This document shows positions 1 through 14,400 of a DNA stretch of 64,000 nucleotides, one piece after another; the first letter of the stretch is position 1, and each line of letters opens with the position of its first letter. The position numbers and the translations under genes are program-made. The stretch spans positions 30,651,319-30,715,318 of the forward strand of contig NW_019211458.1 of assembly GCF_002443255.2 (NCBI RefSeq), in the 5' to 3' direction. Origin of the DNA: Varroa destructor. Its lineage: Eukaryota > Arthropoda > Arachnida > Mesostigmata > Varroidae. The notes beneath the pieces were generated by a model. The model was not told the DNA's origin. It made no database searches and was given only the letters and a program-made list of their open reading frames with translations.

Positions 1-3000
1 TTGCTTATCGATTCCTTCTTGAAAAAAAAAAAAGATCTTATAATGAACGATGGTAACAAAAGGTCATGGCTTTGATTTTTCCAAGACTGTAATAAATTCG
101 ATTCTGAGCAGATGATACAAAGAATACCTAGAAGATTATTACCTTTTTTATGGGTAGTAGTTTCCACTCGTTAAGGCGTATTCATCGTTTACTGACTGTA
201 TGGATTTGACTGTTGTTTATTCTCTGATCTGTTTGGTCATCGTTTGAACATTGCTTTCGCTGTCTATCGATACCGTAACTATGGACAAATGGGAAGATTT
301 ACTCTGTTTTGCCATTTCGACAGCCACAGTAGCTCGTAATTTTGTTTGCACTGTGGTGGTGCGACCTATATTGGGCTGGGATGAAGGCCAACTCCGATGA
401 AAATCGCTCTCCGCTTCAGCAACGCTACTTGTTGAGGTCTTCCGAGCAATTTGCCCTTGGGTAAGCTTTTCTAATGGCCGTAAAAGCAGTAAGGCAAATA
501 GCGAAATCCTTTTAGTTTTCGTGTCGCGTCGCCCACACCAAAGTGGCGGCATAAGCTGATAGTGATATGAGTGCGAGGTCCACGCTGCGGGAGGAAAAAA
601 GAAGAACTTCCGCTGTTTCTCGAGAATTTAGAACAAAGGGTAAACTCCTTCATTTACATGACGCGTTAACTCAACGGTCACCCGCTGCCTTCGTAATGTC
701 GTCGTTTGAGAAAAGAGTGTTGCATGTGTGAATCTGATTCTTTATTTCCGCGATTGAAGGCGTTCCCTCAACGGTGTTACCGCTAGGACCGGCACTGCCA
801 CCACAATTTCGGCAACGTCAAACGCAGTGACAAGCCTTTTTCTATCATTCCGGGTTGCTGGCGCATGGTAATCGTCAGTGTCGATTTACTCGACCCTAAT
901 GTCGACGCGATTGCGGACGCTGCGGCAAGAGTAGAGCAATCGCCACCGTCCTAATCTCATTTAAATGCTCAACAGAGCCAGCTCGCCGCCACGCCCTTCA
1001 ATCTCAAGTGAGTGACTTCGCGATGCCTGTGATTTGTGTGCCGAAGACGCGAAAACCTTTTTCCGCGCTGCCGAGGACATGAGAATGAGGATAACATCCC
1101 TTTTTAGCGTACACACACATATCTTACACATTTTGCATTAGCCGAAACGAATTGGAGCTTAAATCTTCCTTTGTAAAGGTTGCGTCGGCTGTTCATGTTA
1201 GCTACGCACACAGTTTTCCCTTAACATTCTGCAAGTTTGTCCTGCATTCTGAGCGACGAGCCAAATCGAGGTGATCTTTCCATTCTATGATTGTGAATCG
1301 TAGACGAGGAGGGTAAATGCAGTACTTGTTTCCTTCTTTCACTTATGGAGTTAGCCCCTCTTCGAAAGGAAGTCGGGCTAAGGGTGGGCACAATTCTATG
1401 AAGTCGCTGCCACCGTTTGAAAGACTGGTGTCAAAAAGTTGAAGCCTGTCAAGTGGAAACGATGGACTGTCATCCGCGCTACGGCCAGCATCCCAGGTCA
1501 GCGATCCAAGGGGTGGAGAAAGAAAAAGGGTGTCGCTTAACAAAACACGGATGGACTTCGGGCGGTAGACATCGAAAAGTAGGGGGCGACAGTCTGCGGG
1601 AAAAATACGAAAGCGGGGCGTAGACGTATCATCAACGATGATAGCTCGTCGGGCATTCTAGCGCAAAAGCCCCTAGTGTTACGGCGGTCCGGTTTAGACG
1701 ATAAGCGCGAATTGTGGGGATAAGTGCAATCGACTGTAGCCGCTGTCTGCGTTATAAACGGGATTCTACTGGGTGAAAAAAGGAACCGCAAGTGATTTCG
1801 GGTGGACCTGCGGTGCAACGACTAGAAAAAGATTGAAGTTTTAAGAAGAAGTCATTTGAGAGGGTTTTTGAAGAAAAAAAAACGCCTATTTTGTATCGTT
1901 CCAAGCGTGTGTGTACGGCGATTGATATAATTGTGTTGTATGCTAATATGCCTATACGTGCGTTCAGACTGGCAAATGGAAGATAGCCAGTTAGATAAGG
2001 AAACGAACCTGGTCGTCTAAAATAGCAAGGCTTTTCTGCCAGGTCGAGTTGAATAAAATTATCTTTAGGACGGATAATTTCGATAACGACCCGGACTAAA
2101 AACACACGATGGTGTGGCTAACTTCATTTCTAAGCATATTTACACAAGACTAGATGGAATTCAACGACACTGTGTGTAAAACAATATAGATAGCTGTGAA
2201 CTCGTTAATGTGTTTTTCCAATACGCTACATGCAAAAAACTCTAGCCGGATAGCAGATCACAGATCGAGGTTTGAAACGGCAAAAAGGTCTGGCAGGCGC
2301 AAAAAAAAAGTCAATGTTTGAACTTATCTGGATGACACAACACTTGATTGATATTTTCTGTTCTCAAATAGCCATTAATTTCAAAACGTTTTGTTCTAAG
2401 GACAACTGCTTTACCAGGAGTAGCGAATCAACGCTTGTCTTTTACAACAAATAGTTTTTATCCAATTCGAACGCGCTGCGCCGTGCCATAGAATGTTAAT
2501 ATTGTATTCACTGGGACAGATGGTCCCATCTTATTTTGATTATATCCGTGTCGAGCGATTTTCTTACAGTTGTGTAGTAAAAGGCGTTTGTTTGCGCGCA
2601 CATACATACATACGTACGTACATTCTACTTAAGTGTACTGATACTTACACTGTACGTCGTCGTAACCTCCACAATGCTTGCTAACTATTGAGCAACATGT
2701 AAACGATGTAAATATACTCGAGGGGACAGTGTCCATACCCTTGATCCTTAGTTTGCCACTCGATCTGCCTATGTACAAATCAACTTATTTCTATCAGATT
2801 GTAGAATGAGCACAATCGTTAGCGTAGTCTGTGGATACGATCCTGTTTTTGATCCACCTCGAATCTTTGCACTATTGAAGTTCCACTATTGAAGTTGATT
2901 CCGCGTTATTTTTACCAGGAGAGATGTGGTTTATGTGAAGTCGGAGTTAGCGAGTAATATATCCGGCCGTGCGGAAGTAGATGGCTTGGCCTCGAGCAGC

Positions 3001-6000
3001 TGAATTATTGCGAATGAGGAGGACGCTTACCAATAATTCTTACCTTGGCTGCACTGGAAGCGCACCCTGCCTACCAGCAGCAATAGTGGCAGTCGCGGGC
3101 CGACAACGACCGATCGATTGAAGGCGTTCGATAGCTCGATGAAGCCACACCCAACGGAACCTCTCTGTGCCCTAAAGCTAGGAATCTCCACTTCGGTTTC
3201 TCCTTCCCTCCTCCTCCTCGTGACTCCTTCTCGTTGGCAGAGAAAAAAAAAGGCACCATAGTCAGTCTTATTGGCACGTTGAGGTCGTCAGGGGAGCTGC
3301 GCCAGTCTGATATTGTAATGGTCGGAAAACGTGGGGTTATTTTTGAAATGCGTCCGGTACGTGCATTCCTCGGATACGTTGACGTACTGCACATTATGTC
3401 AGATTACCCTGTTCTGTGAAATAAATGGACTACATTCGTAGTCAAATGAGATTTTTACAACTTAGTAATAAGATGTAGCTAACGCAACGTGTAGCAATAA
3501 ATCCTTAATTATTCAACGTTTTCTCATGAAAAATAGAAGACAGCATCTTTTGAGCAATGACAAAGCGATCGTGTACGACTGTCTAGCTCGAAGCATCCAG
3601 CGTGCAGCAGATGACTCGCTCGTGACCGATTATCATAGCGACGATTCCTAAGTACCGCGAGGGCGTAAAGGCTTAAACACACTCAAATTCATACCCGTCC
3701 TTGACGCGTCCATGAGGCTCGCAAAAACTATTGAGTTGTAACAGTATCCTCGGTGTTTATCAAGCACCGCGCACCGTCCGCCCTTCAATCGTCGATTACT
3801 GAACAGTATTTTATAAATGGTACAAGTAGTACAAATTTGTGACTTCGGCATAATTACTATGTTACCTTCGATTAGGGGCCAGCGGGTCAGATTCAACCTA
3901 CGATTTCATCTAGAACAGATTAGCACGTGTCGGCTGGAGAGAAGATACAGGTAACACAACTGTCGGGTGGTAACGGGTACAGAATACACTGACCAGCCGT
4001 TTGACGACGACGGCGGCAGACGTAAAACTCGACATACTAACAGGGGTCGAATAGAAAAGGAACGCAAATTAGAGGTAATCTAGTAGTTGACGACTGGCTT
4101 TTCTCAACTTACCTCCAATTACTAATCCGGTTTTATTGGCGTCCATGTTGTACGAGAAGTAGTCACTAAATAATAGATACGTATTTCATGGTAAGTATCA
4201 ATGCCGTGTCATATGTTTCTACTAGCGATGGCGACATACGGGAATGGCTTCTGCCTGTCATTGAATCGAGTTCATCTATTGCTTCTAGATGTCCTTCGGT
4301 CCCAGATCTACATACAACTCTATTGACGATTAGAGGTTCTTTAGTCAGCAAGATGCGTGTTTTGATAATTTCTTAGAAAGTATTAATGCTTTCGAATGAT
4401 TCACAAAGAAAAAAGCGAAATATTAAAAAAAAATGTTCGGGAAATTTAGTTACGAACTAGATTTCGGGTCGGATTGGAGCGTGAGAATGTTTCCATTTCG
4501 CGTAGCGATCGGTACGTTGCGTCACACTGTGCCGCTGTTATGGCAATTCAATATAAAGGTGTGAAGAAATCGATGATATGAGTACACTGCGGACGTACGG
4601 ATGTCGATGAATGGATGCACAACGGATTTACAATTGTTTTTTGCGATCCAATAAGGATTCCATCAACTTCTTTACATTTTACCTAATTAACGGTTATTTC
4701 AGTTGTCACTCAAAAAATGATGAAAACTCAAAAAGTGAGGGTTCGTAATCTTCAGCCACTTCAACCAGCCTCGTAAATTCGTCTACGCAGTGATTCTTAA
4801 GGGACCAAAGTTTTTAGTGACGACACTTTTTTATTGTGTACATACACACGCACGAATGCAGGTTTTTGTACGAGACTGGTTGTCATACATGTGCATCTTA
4901 CTGCCGACGGAGTATACGAATTGGCTTTTCGAAAAGAGGCGCTGCTGCTTCTGTCAAAGCGGATGCAAACAAATATCAGTTGCGGCCGCTTCGAACGGAG
5001 ATATCATAACCTTCAAGCCTAGTCAAGGTAGGTAGGTGAGGGATGACCCGCTAAATGATCCTGAAAAACTTCACGCCACTCTATGACGGGAGGGTAGAGG
5101 TGACGCTCGCACCCATCACGATTCGTCCGCTTCGCGAGGATCGAGTTTCGGTCAAATTTGTTTCTTGCTGCCATTCTTGCGCATCTTGTTGATTCTGTGT
5201 CGGTATTATTGGTGGGTTGTCGCTAGCTGTACGCTATTATTGTTATTGTTGAGGACGATGCTGCTGACGGCTTGGTCATGCCTGTTCCTCGATGAAGAGC
5301 AAACGACTTTCACATCGCCCTCGGTTGAGGTGCCGACAGCTTCACAAATAAGCCGCAACAAGCTAAATCACTAAGGGTGAATTACAAGCGAAAGAAAGAA
5401 GTAGAAAGAAAGCGGACTTCGCTAAGAAGAACAAAAAGGACATCGTTGCTATACATATCACTGCTTCGGGGCCAATGGGCAACGGAATCACCACATGGTG
5501 CTACATGTTTGCAGCGATCGGTGATCCCTGCTACATATGAAGAGCATGAAGAAAAGCTCGGGACATGGAATAAACACATGAAGATCGAAGGGGATAAACG
5601 CTTCGGGGAAGCAAATCAAACTATTTGAAGCTCAAATGACCCGAAGTCAATATCAAATCAACAAACTAGCGATAACGAACAACATTTCGCCCCTGTTCTG
5701 CCTGTCAGCTTTCTACCGAGCCTACTGAACGCTAGCAGAAGCTAAACCACTAACATCAGCCATGTTCTTCTATGTCCTGAATCGGTTATCCTGCCTTCGG
5801 TAAGTTCGTTCGTGTATACGTATGTGTGAATGAGAAAGAGAGAGAAAGTAACTTAGGACGACAGGCGCACCCCCAGTCTCTATGTGCGAACGAATAGGTC
5901 TAATCGTGATTTGAGAAAGCAGTCATTTTCGGTCAAATTCGGCGTTACGCGTGATGGTCATGACGATGATACTTAGCGCTAAGCGAACAACGACGAGGAT

Positions 6001-9000
6001 AGTCAATAGCAAAGTGTTAGATAGCTAGATCTGCTGCTAGTCCGTCCGTTGTTGGCCTTGTAGTAACTGAGGCGGTGTTGTTATCGTTGTTGTCGCATCA
6101 CCATTTCTACCACTATGTATTTGCCCGCGTGTTTAGATGCTTAGGCATTTATACGCAATCACCTGTAAGCTTCGTGACTTCGTACCTTGTCGATCCTCTC
6201 CAAGAAAATCGTTTAGGTTGTCCTGTAACCAAAGATCCAAGGGCATCGGATAGGTTAAGCGGTACTCGATGGCAAAGAAGAGATGAAGGCACATACAAGA
6301 AACGGGCGGGAGGAAATGCTTGATAGCGACAATCATAGTCACTTGGTTATTTAAATTCACACTAAATGTAGAGATACTTCACTGCCCGCATGCCTATCGT
6401 AGTTGATTGTGGTCAGTGAAGCTGGCCCAGTCGAGTCACCAGTCGAGTACCCCTCAGGCGAACAACAATAAGGAGCAGAAATTGTAAAACGAGCCTTTGA
6501 AGATGGCAAAAATACGATCATAACAAGCTGCGCAATAACACACGACGTCTGGGGGAATCCTTACTTGCTTGCTCTCCCACTCGCCTGTCTGTGGAACTTG
6601 ACGTGACGCAAAGCAGGGCACGGACTCGCGCCGGTGCTGCCGCTACTGACACAGCCGTCATGAAGCCGCTAATTCGTCTACGGCTGGAAAGTAGCCATGA
6701 AACGATGTCCCTGCATAAATGAGAACAAAACAACATCAACAACAATATAACTATCATCAGCAATAGCAGCGAAAACGGCTGCCTGCGACGACGCGTAGAC
6801 TCCCCTGTGTTATCGAGTGAGCGATAACGCTGGCATAAGTTGTTCAACGATTGTCTGCCCCTTCAACATCGGGTGTCATCAACAACAAGCAACGACGCCA
6901 CAACCAGCGAAAAGTAGTCCTTCGCAATGGTATAGAGCATTTGTATGCCGCTGTAATAAAGTTGCTATTAAATCATGTATAAAGTTGCTATCAAAGGCGG
7001 GAGGCGGGAGGCGGGAGTGGACAGCTGGACGATCAAACGGAGAAGGTGTTGCCGAAGTATAATACCAGATCGAGTCGAAGGCTGATAAGAAATCAAGAGC
7101 AAAAATCATGACGATCATGGATAATCGCGAAATGCAGATTCGAGGTGAAGCAAGTTGTCCAGAAGCAGCGCCAGCAGCTAGCATAACCCGGCACGATCAA
7201 CTGAAGATCATCGCGTATGTGGTACGATATTATTGCTGATAGTAGCTTTCTAAACGTTGCTGCCATTGCTGACGTTGGTAACGGTTCAAAAAATGACCGC
7301 CTCTAGATAACCGTCGCATCCGACAACAATGACATTCGAACAGAACATAGCAAACCAGCCCGATAAGGACCAATCATGGAACTTCTATTGGACGAAAGAA
7401 GAGCGGTAATAACAACATAACAGGAACACAAATCGTTTACGGCATTAAGGAAATCTGTCAGGGAAGAACCAAGAGACACTTCATTCAAAGAGATACGAGA
7501 TTCAGACCAACAAAGTTGACTGCTTGAGTCGAAAAGTTTCGCGTTCACGTTGTTGTATAGAAAGGGGAACAAACGAGCTGGAGTAAAGGAACTAGAAGTA
7601 AAATACATTACCCGAATCATCGTCATCGTCGTGGGCCGTCATCTTAAATATAGCAGAACTTAGTAAAACTGAAACGAGGCAAGGTGACAACGCGGCGATG
7701 CAGCATGCGGCCATGTTCCATCCTTTGTCACTTTACTGTTGAATGATCTGAATATTGTTTGTTCGTGACCTTTTGCCATCTTTATTATTATTATTGCTAT
7801 TGTGATGATGGGTATGGTGAGTCGATTTGGGTTACTGCTGCTGATGTTGAGATCCATCCCTATTTGCATCCCGCAACGGGACGCAAAAACAGAGCAAGGC
7901 ATGTAACAATAATGAGCTCGTAATATATGCTTTAATATCCGTCGTATACTAATAATTTACACACGTGTCAATTTGACAATGGAACGGTAGCGAAAGAACG
8001 CGTTTGGCTGCGCGATTTCAGCAGTGATTTGCTTGAAAATTGATGATGGTCAGACGCAAAAGCCAAGAAACAGGCCATCACTCCAAATCGTCAGATCGAT
8101 ATAAGAGGCAACGGCGAGCAGGGCCTGGACGATTTGTTAACGTAAATGAGTTCAGTACGAATCATCACTGTGGATAGACCTCAACGAAGGAAGACAATGC
8201 GAAAATGAGTCAGGGATTGTCTCAGCGTTATCGGTGCGTACGCGTAAATCGAACAATTGAATAACACGTTTTTAGTTAACCGTGATTCCGTTACAAAGAC
8301 GATACGATGGGCTTGACTTGTGGGGAGTCGGTGCTCGCGGTGTATTAGATGATAGAATAAATAGCAGCGATCCGATTCAGCCTTTCAACGAGAAACACGC
8401 ACTGAATTATAGCTTTGGGAGGATTGTCTTACGTTATGTTTATGATGCTGAAGTGATTCAAACAATCAATAGGCGCACCTTCTCAATGGGTAATGTAATT
8501 TGTAGAATCGAAATTTTGACGCACCGGGGGGTGCACAGATATATATTTAATAGGGTGCGTGGCTATTTAGAGAAGCATTATCAGACAAAATAGAGAGTGT
8601 AAAGCCAAAGAACTATTCCGAGAGACGTATATTCGAGGGAGACGGTACTTTTACCACAAATGGTGTGCTTATGAAACAACGAGTTAACGTTTACACTTAA
8701 CGAAGCGCGGTAAAATAACGGGTCGTAAAAGCAAACACATTGAGAAGGATCTATTTAATCTTTCCACGTGACGGAAACGCGGAAAGATTGCGGAATCGAA
8801 TGAATCGTGTCTTCGATTATCCTCATATTTAATATCGTAATGAAGAAATAACAATCTTCACTATTATACAGTATCAATAACACGATATAGGATTTCGATG
8901 CCTCGCTGGCGCCGGTCGTTTATGGTGACTTTGGTATATTTACCCACTACCACGCATCGTCACACTGTTATTAAGCGTACTCGGTGAATTGTTTGTGACG

Positions 9001-12000
9001 TTTAGTGAAAGGCACCAGTATCTACTACTTGTCAAGAAGAACAAATCTCACGAAGTCGTTGTAGATCACAGAACTGATCACTGTGATACGTGGCGTGCTT
9101 CTACGCATGCGTGTACGAGTTTCGGTTGAAATTTCGTTAAGTGCCAGTGTCGCTTCATTCATCCTTTACTGCTGGCAGATTGAAAACACGACATAGCGGA
9201 CGATCTTTTTCTACGGAAATTTGCAATTAACCCTTCTCCCTAAATATCCTACCCGGCTGCATAGCAAATCTGCCATAGTTTGTCAAGAGCGCGTGGCCAT
9301 CGAAGCAGATCGACTTTAGACAGATAGAACAGATGACACTTCCATATGACCGGCCACTCATTATACGACACGGACCACTTCAAGCACCTGTTTGATTTAC
9401 CCATATTTCCTCTCAGAGCGATATAAGACTAAAAAGAATTAGTCAGCATTTAATATTGTACACAAAGTGCTATTGCGTCCTCCGCGGAAGGTGGGGTACA
9501 GGACAAAAAAATATACGGCATCATTGTACCGACGGTCGTACGGGCACTACAACAAATTAACTAACCCACTGTAGTTCGTGGGGTTCGGTGACTGCCATTA
9601 ACAGCAGCTTTACATGCGAGCATTTAACGAAAATCATCTCTGACTGGGTACAGTTTACCATTGGTTTTAGCCTTTATTATCGCTACCGCTGTTGATATGT
9701 GGTAAAAGGATGCGTAGAATAAGAGTATAATAAAATTTAAACTGTTTAATGATGGCGGGCAAGCCGTTAGCCCCATCTTGTATGGCAAAGGCTGCTACGC
9801 GATGCCAGCAGCGGCCAGGTTAGCGGCGGTGGGCGCAGACTGGCGTCTCAAAGCAGGTGTTTCAGTTGCGAAGTATCACCACCGGTTGTTGGCTCCAGGC
9901 GGTCCGCTTAGCTAGTGCGAACAAAAAAACGACACAGATAAAATGCTCGTTTAGATCCGTCATTTTATTATGATTGTTGTTATTATTACTACCGTGTAAG
10001 CGCCTGCTTGTTGCTGGCTTCGCGTAGCATAAACGTACAACAAAAAAGCGGTGAAAACGCGATTTTTCGATCAAAAACACTGTGGTCCGACAGCTCAACT
10101 GGCTGTTCTGTAGCCTCTTTGACGGACTGCCACCCAGTAAGGTCTATAATTTTCTAATGTTGAAAGCCTGAAAGCTTCAACCACGCCGCTACGACGTAAA
10201 CAAACATGACGATGATGAATTTTCTCTCGAGCTGAATTGAACAGCATTTATGAGTCGTCTGATTGTGCACTTGGGTCTGAGCCTGTCAAGCTCCGTACAT
10301 ACTCAGTAATGCAACAATATCGTCAGATCAATGAGAAACAGCCGTAATTCGTGTACACAAAAAAAAACATTAGTAAACAATGATTTCCTGTAGGGCTTTT
10401 GGATAAAGGATCCTCTTTCGACGATGCGGGGCAGACAAGATTAAACGCGGATGAAAAGCGTATTTTCAGTAGCTTGTCCGGACAATAATTACGTAAAAGC
10501 AATGGATCCATGCCCGCTTGTGCACACAAAAAATAACTTTATCGATAGAATGTTAAAGCTTTATCTGTTAGCGACATTATTACAAAAAAATACAACGGTA
10601 CATATCAATAAAACCTGCCAGTTGAAATATTTTTGCAAGACCAGCGGAAGTTAGTAAGGGTGTCTCACATCCAGTGAAAAGAGGGTAAGTTGCCGCGTGC
10701 TTCAGGTCGGTTATTTAAGAATGTGCAAGACTTGAACGTCTTTAGCGTTCTTGCACAACTTAGATAAGTAGCCCATTAGATCTGCCTTTATTCTATTTCA
10801 TAAACTCTTTTTAATCACATTTGAATTGATAAGAACAAACCATTTATTCGAGACGACTGTGACATTTTTCGTTTTAGACAGACCAATCCTGATTACTGAC
10901 TTAAAAGGGATCGTTGTAGAAGACTGTACTAGACTATACATAGTGGCGTAACAACTGAAATAAGGAATAATTAAGTATCCTCGTCCAAGTTCACAGATGT
11001 CTCGCCGATCTTTGAAACGGATTTTGTCTGAGACCTGAACGCTTTCATATAACACTACAAACAGTAATTATATTTATGGCAAATTTTGCAAGTACACACT
11101 TTTTTTTCACACTGCCTGAATGGAACAGTAAAAACACCGGGGTTCCATTCACCAGGGTTATCGCTGAGTCCTGCCGTACCCTTAACGCACTACCTACTTA
11201 GGTATTAATAAATGATTCACTTAATGGATATAAATATAGACGGAACACTAAGCTTCTTCTGGCGATAGTTGATTTCCGCCTGCCGACGATCTGTTTCATC
11301 GAACCATTCGCTAATGAACATCATACGGATACATGTTGGACTTTAGTTAAACGTATTTAAACGTTTCCTTGCCCTTTGACTACGTATCGCCACATATATA
11401 CATGCGTGTCCTTACGTGTTATCTTCCGCTTGCCCCGATTGAATCAGGTCTGTTTATCGTATAGGCTACTCACCGGACGAGCGGAAACACGTTACAGGGA
11501 AGCTGCTATATTTTATCCACTAGTTACGTCTCGACTGTTTGCCAAAGTCTAGACGTTGTTGTAAGGGAACTTAATACTATTTACCTTTTTTTTTAATCAG
11601 TAACAAAATGAAATATCACCGTTTTATCACTTTGATCCATTACGTAAGTTATCGAACTTTGGCTAAATACGACATTACGCAATTCTTGTCGCGAGATTGA
11701 CTCGGCTTTTATAATGGTGAATCGCTACCTCGACTTAAAGACTCTACCTCGACTTTAAGAAACAAAATAGATTGAAGTCGCTAAAGCTACGAAGTAGTGA
11801 TCAGGCCATTACTCAACAATTTAACTTGCCATTCGCAAGACGAACAAAAAAATCATTGCTGGCCCCTGCTTTTTCGAGGGCATCTACTTCAGAAGGAACC
11901 GATCGATAATAAAAACAGCTATATTCACTACCTGATTGTTCAATTTGAATGCAGAGAGACAAGATAGCTGTTCTAACTACGATATTGTTCTCTCATCACG

Positions 12001-12400
12001 GCGAATTATTGTGACTTGTATCATTATTTTAGGACGAGCACCAATTAAAGGCGCATCATATCGTTTTGGCAATGATCGGCCCGGGTCATCTTTAACCCCA
12101 TTAGTTTCTGTCTATCCTGACGCGGTTACCCTCCACCCCTCTCCCCTGCCATTGGCTGTTGTCGGAGCAACGGCGACTCATTTCATCTGCGAGCATGTTA
12201 CATCCCCTTTCTGTGCGATCAGCATGATTGTTTCTGTCCATTGCCCGACAGTGCTCTTCTTTAAATTGCTGTGAATTCAGGATCCGGCGACGGTAACAGT
12301 CGCGTCTGGCGGCCGTACTCTGCATCAGCACTTATAGCAAACAAGTAGCAGTTGTGAAAACGCTCTTGGCAGCTTCGGTGGCAGTTGTGCAGGCTATTCA
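1..12400. other. No recognisable gene
   Basis: Both strands show only short frames, many lacking an ATG. Frames near 217-552 and 8282-8593 have no family resemblance. The stretch 5.7-8.2 kb is rich in CAACAA and GATGAT runs, as often seen in arthropod introns or regulatory DNA. A GGCGGGA triplet and a duplicated ATAAAGTTGCTAT (6957 and 6979) are the only structured elements noted. Confidence 0.5.
6996..7016 (+). repeat. (GGCGGGA)3 tandem repeat, possible G-quadruplex
   Basis: Three exact seven-base units give six closely spaced G runs of two or three, enough in principle for a two-layer quadruplex. Confidence 0.8.
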
Positions 12401-14170
12401 ATGAGTTTTTTCGCGCGCAGACGGAACGATTCCATAATTCACGATACGATTCGCCGTGTCCCCGAGCGTGCAGGGTGAGAAACGGGATGCAATCGCACTG
12501 GAGTGCAACTCGGCCCGGCCTGATTGACTGATCGCGATCGGTCGCCGAAGATCATCAAGCTGTTGCTACTGTTGATGACGACATCAACAGCGGCCGTAGA
12601 AAACATCGGAAACAGCCCCGTTCCCAGCTCGAATAACCTCAGCGGTTCAACGCTAACAACAGGACCCAGACTGCTAGCGGGCCGGCGACTCCCGCAGCGC
12701 CGACTCCGACCACACTGACCATGGTGTTGTGCGTCGCTATTTCTATGTTTTTGTCGAAGTGAGTCGAAGCTAAGAGGACGGGACCACAAGCTCTCGATGC
12801 TTGCTATCGCTATTCCTGTTATTGTTGTTGTACCGTAGCAGCGCCTAACGCGCAAGGGTTTCTCCACTCTTAGCTTTCCCAGTAGCCATTAGCCGGTCGA
12901 TCGGTTGGGATTAAGACATCGGCAGAATACGACTAGCAACGACAGCAAACGTAAGGCCAGCAGTAGAGATAGCGTCAACGCGTTCGGGAGAAAGGCCTCG
13001 GTTTCTTTTTTCAGCACAATAGCGCACCATAGCTGTATTGCTAATCGCGCCAGCTACCTGGCTAGGGCATGCAGCTTAGGCCATAGGCAAGCAGATAATG
13101 ACCACAAAACTGGCTGCGTGTTCCTACCACTTTACCGAAGCACGAGAACTTGGGTATGTTTTATAGCACCTACGGGTACGTAGGTTGACTTTATCGAAGT
13201 TCGACTGAATGATAAGCCAGCTTGATCGGCAGAAGCGGCACTAAGGGTCGACTGATCGTGTCTTTCACTTCGACAAGCATTTCTCAGAGGAAAAAGTAAC
13301 TTGACGTCGGTGACAACCGTGCTGCTGACGGCGAGAATCGTCAAACGTCGAATGTCAGACATCTTTCCTTCTCCATCAGTCATCCAGAATGCTAGAAGGC
13401 ACGGTGCTATACTAGAAACATTAGATTGCTCTAATCCGAAATCGAACAAGGGGGTTTGTGGTAATGTAGTAGATAATGGTAGGTCGTTACACGGACCCCG
13501 ATCATTATTTTATGTAATCTTCAACAACATTTTTGATGACAAGTTAGACTCGTCCGTTTATGCTAGGTTTTATCGTTATGCTTGCCTTTCATTTGATTTT
13601 CATATTCAGTCGCTAGTGCTTCCCGCTTTTAGTGCTTTGGTTCGCTACTAATAGTTGCAAATCTAAGTACCAATGGGTAGGTGACAAAAACGTGATTCAC
13701 GCACATACATATATGGCCTTGAGCGAAATAAACCGGCAAGGAGAAAGCGAGACACGGCTATATAGTCGTGTATTGCTACGTGATACTGTCATTTCCGTAT
13801 CTGGAATGCTTGAAGAGGAGTATAAATAAAGGTAAAAATCGTTGTGATTAACGGTACATCTTCAAACGTTGCAAACCGTTGCTAAATGTGCAGATTGGCT
13901 CGCGGGAAACTTCATCTTTAAAACATTTTATCATCGGTAACTTAAAATAGATGGATCTAAGTTATCATTATGATTTCATGACGAAGGGAATGAATAGCAG
14001 AGAATACGTATTTTGCTATAATCGTCGAAATTGACATGATAATTACTCCTCTCAACCGAGTTAATAAATATAAGAGGAAAGCTCTTCAGTCGTATAGAAT
14101 TAAACAATTGGTCAATCGATGTTTTTGACTTAGCGTCAAATACATACTATTGCCTATTATCAGGCCAGGC
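12400..14170. other. GC-richer stretch without an identifiable gene
   Basis: This part has visibly more G and C than its surroundings, and overlapping open frames on both strands (12439-12867 minus, 12524-12718 plus). None starts with ATG in a good context or shows a motif. It could be an upstream or first-exon region of a gene whose body I cannot recognise. Confidence 0.3.
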
Positions 14171-14175
14171 AATGC

Positions 14176-14400
14176 TTAAATTTCCAAGCTGAAGCAGACC
14201 GTTACAAGGAACGGGGCGGCTGATTCAAGATGTTGCAAACCCGCGACGCGCTTGCAAAATCCCCTTGTGGTCTCTTGCCAGGTGGCTCCGGGCCCATCGA
14301 ATAGAAGGTCCACACAGTGTTTTTTCAATGGGGTGACAATCCGATTCAGCGAAACTAGCTCCATGCTCGAGAGATCGTTGTAAGGGTTGGGTTGATCCAC
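14176..14400 (-). CDS. Possible exon with coding-like codon usage
   Basis: The minus strand is open for about 75 codons (NDLSSMELVSLNRIVTPLKK and HCVDLLFDGPGATWQETTRG are parts of it) with many codons ending in C or G, unlike the AT-rich surroundings. There is no ATG at the 5' end of the frame, and no convincing splice acceptor: upstream lies a short duplicated motif (GGTTCGGGTAG twice, about 14412-14438). Product unknown. Confidence 0.22.
   Translation of the reverse strand: MDQPNPYNDLSSMELVSLNRIVTPLKKHCVDLLFDGPGATWQETTRGFCKRVAGLQHLESAAPFLVTVCFSLEI

Noticed and set aside
4166..4351. Possible minus-strand exon (EAIDELDSMTGRSHSRMSPS) and overlapping plus-strand frame
   Set aside because: Both strands are open here and the best splice signal (GTAAGT near 4191) is on the opposite strand to the better peptide.
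12439..12867. 142-codon minus-strand frame in the GC-richer stretch
   Set aside because: No ATG at its start, and long frames are expected by chance where GC is higher and stops are rarer.
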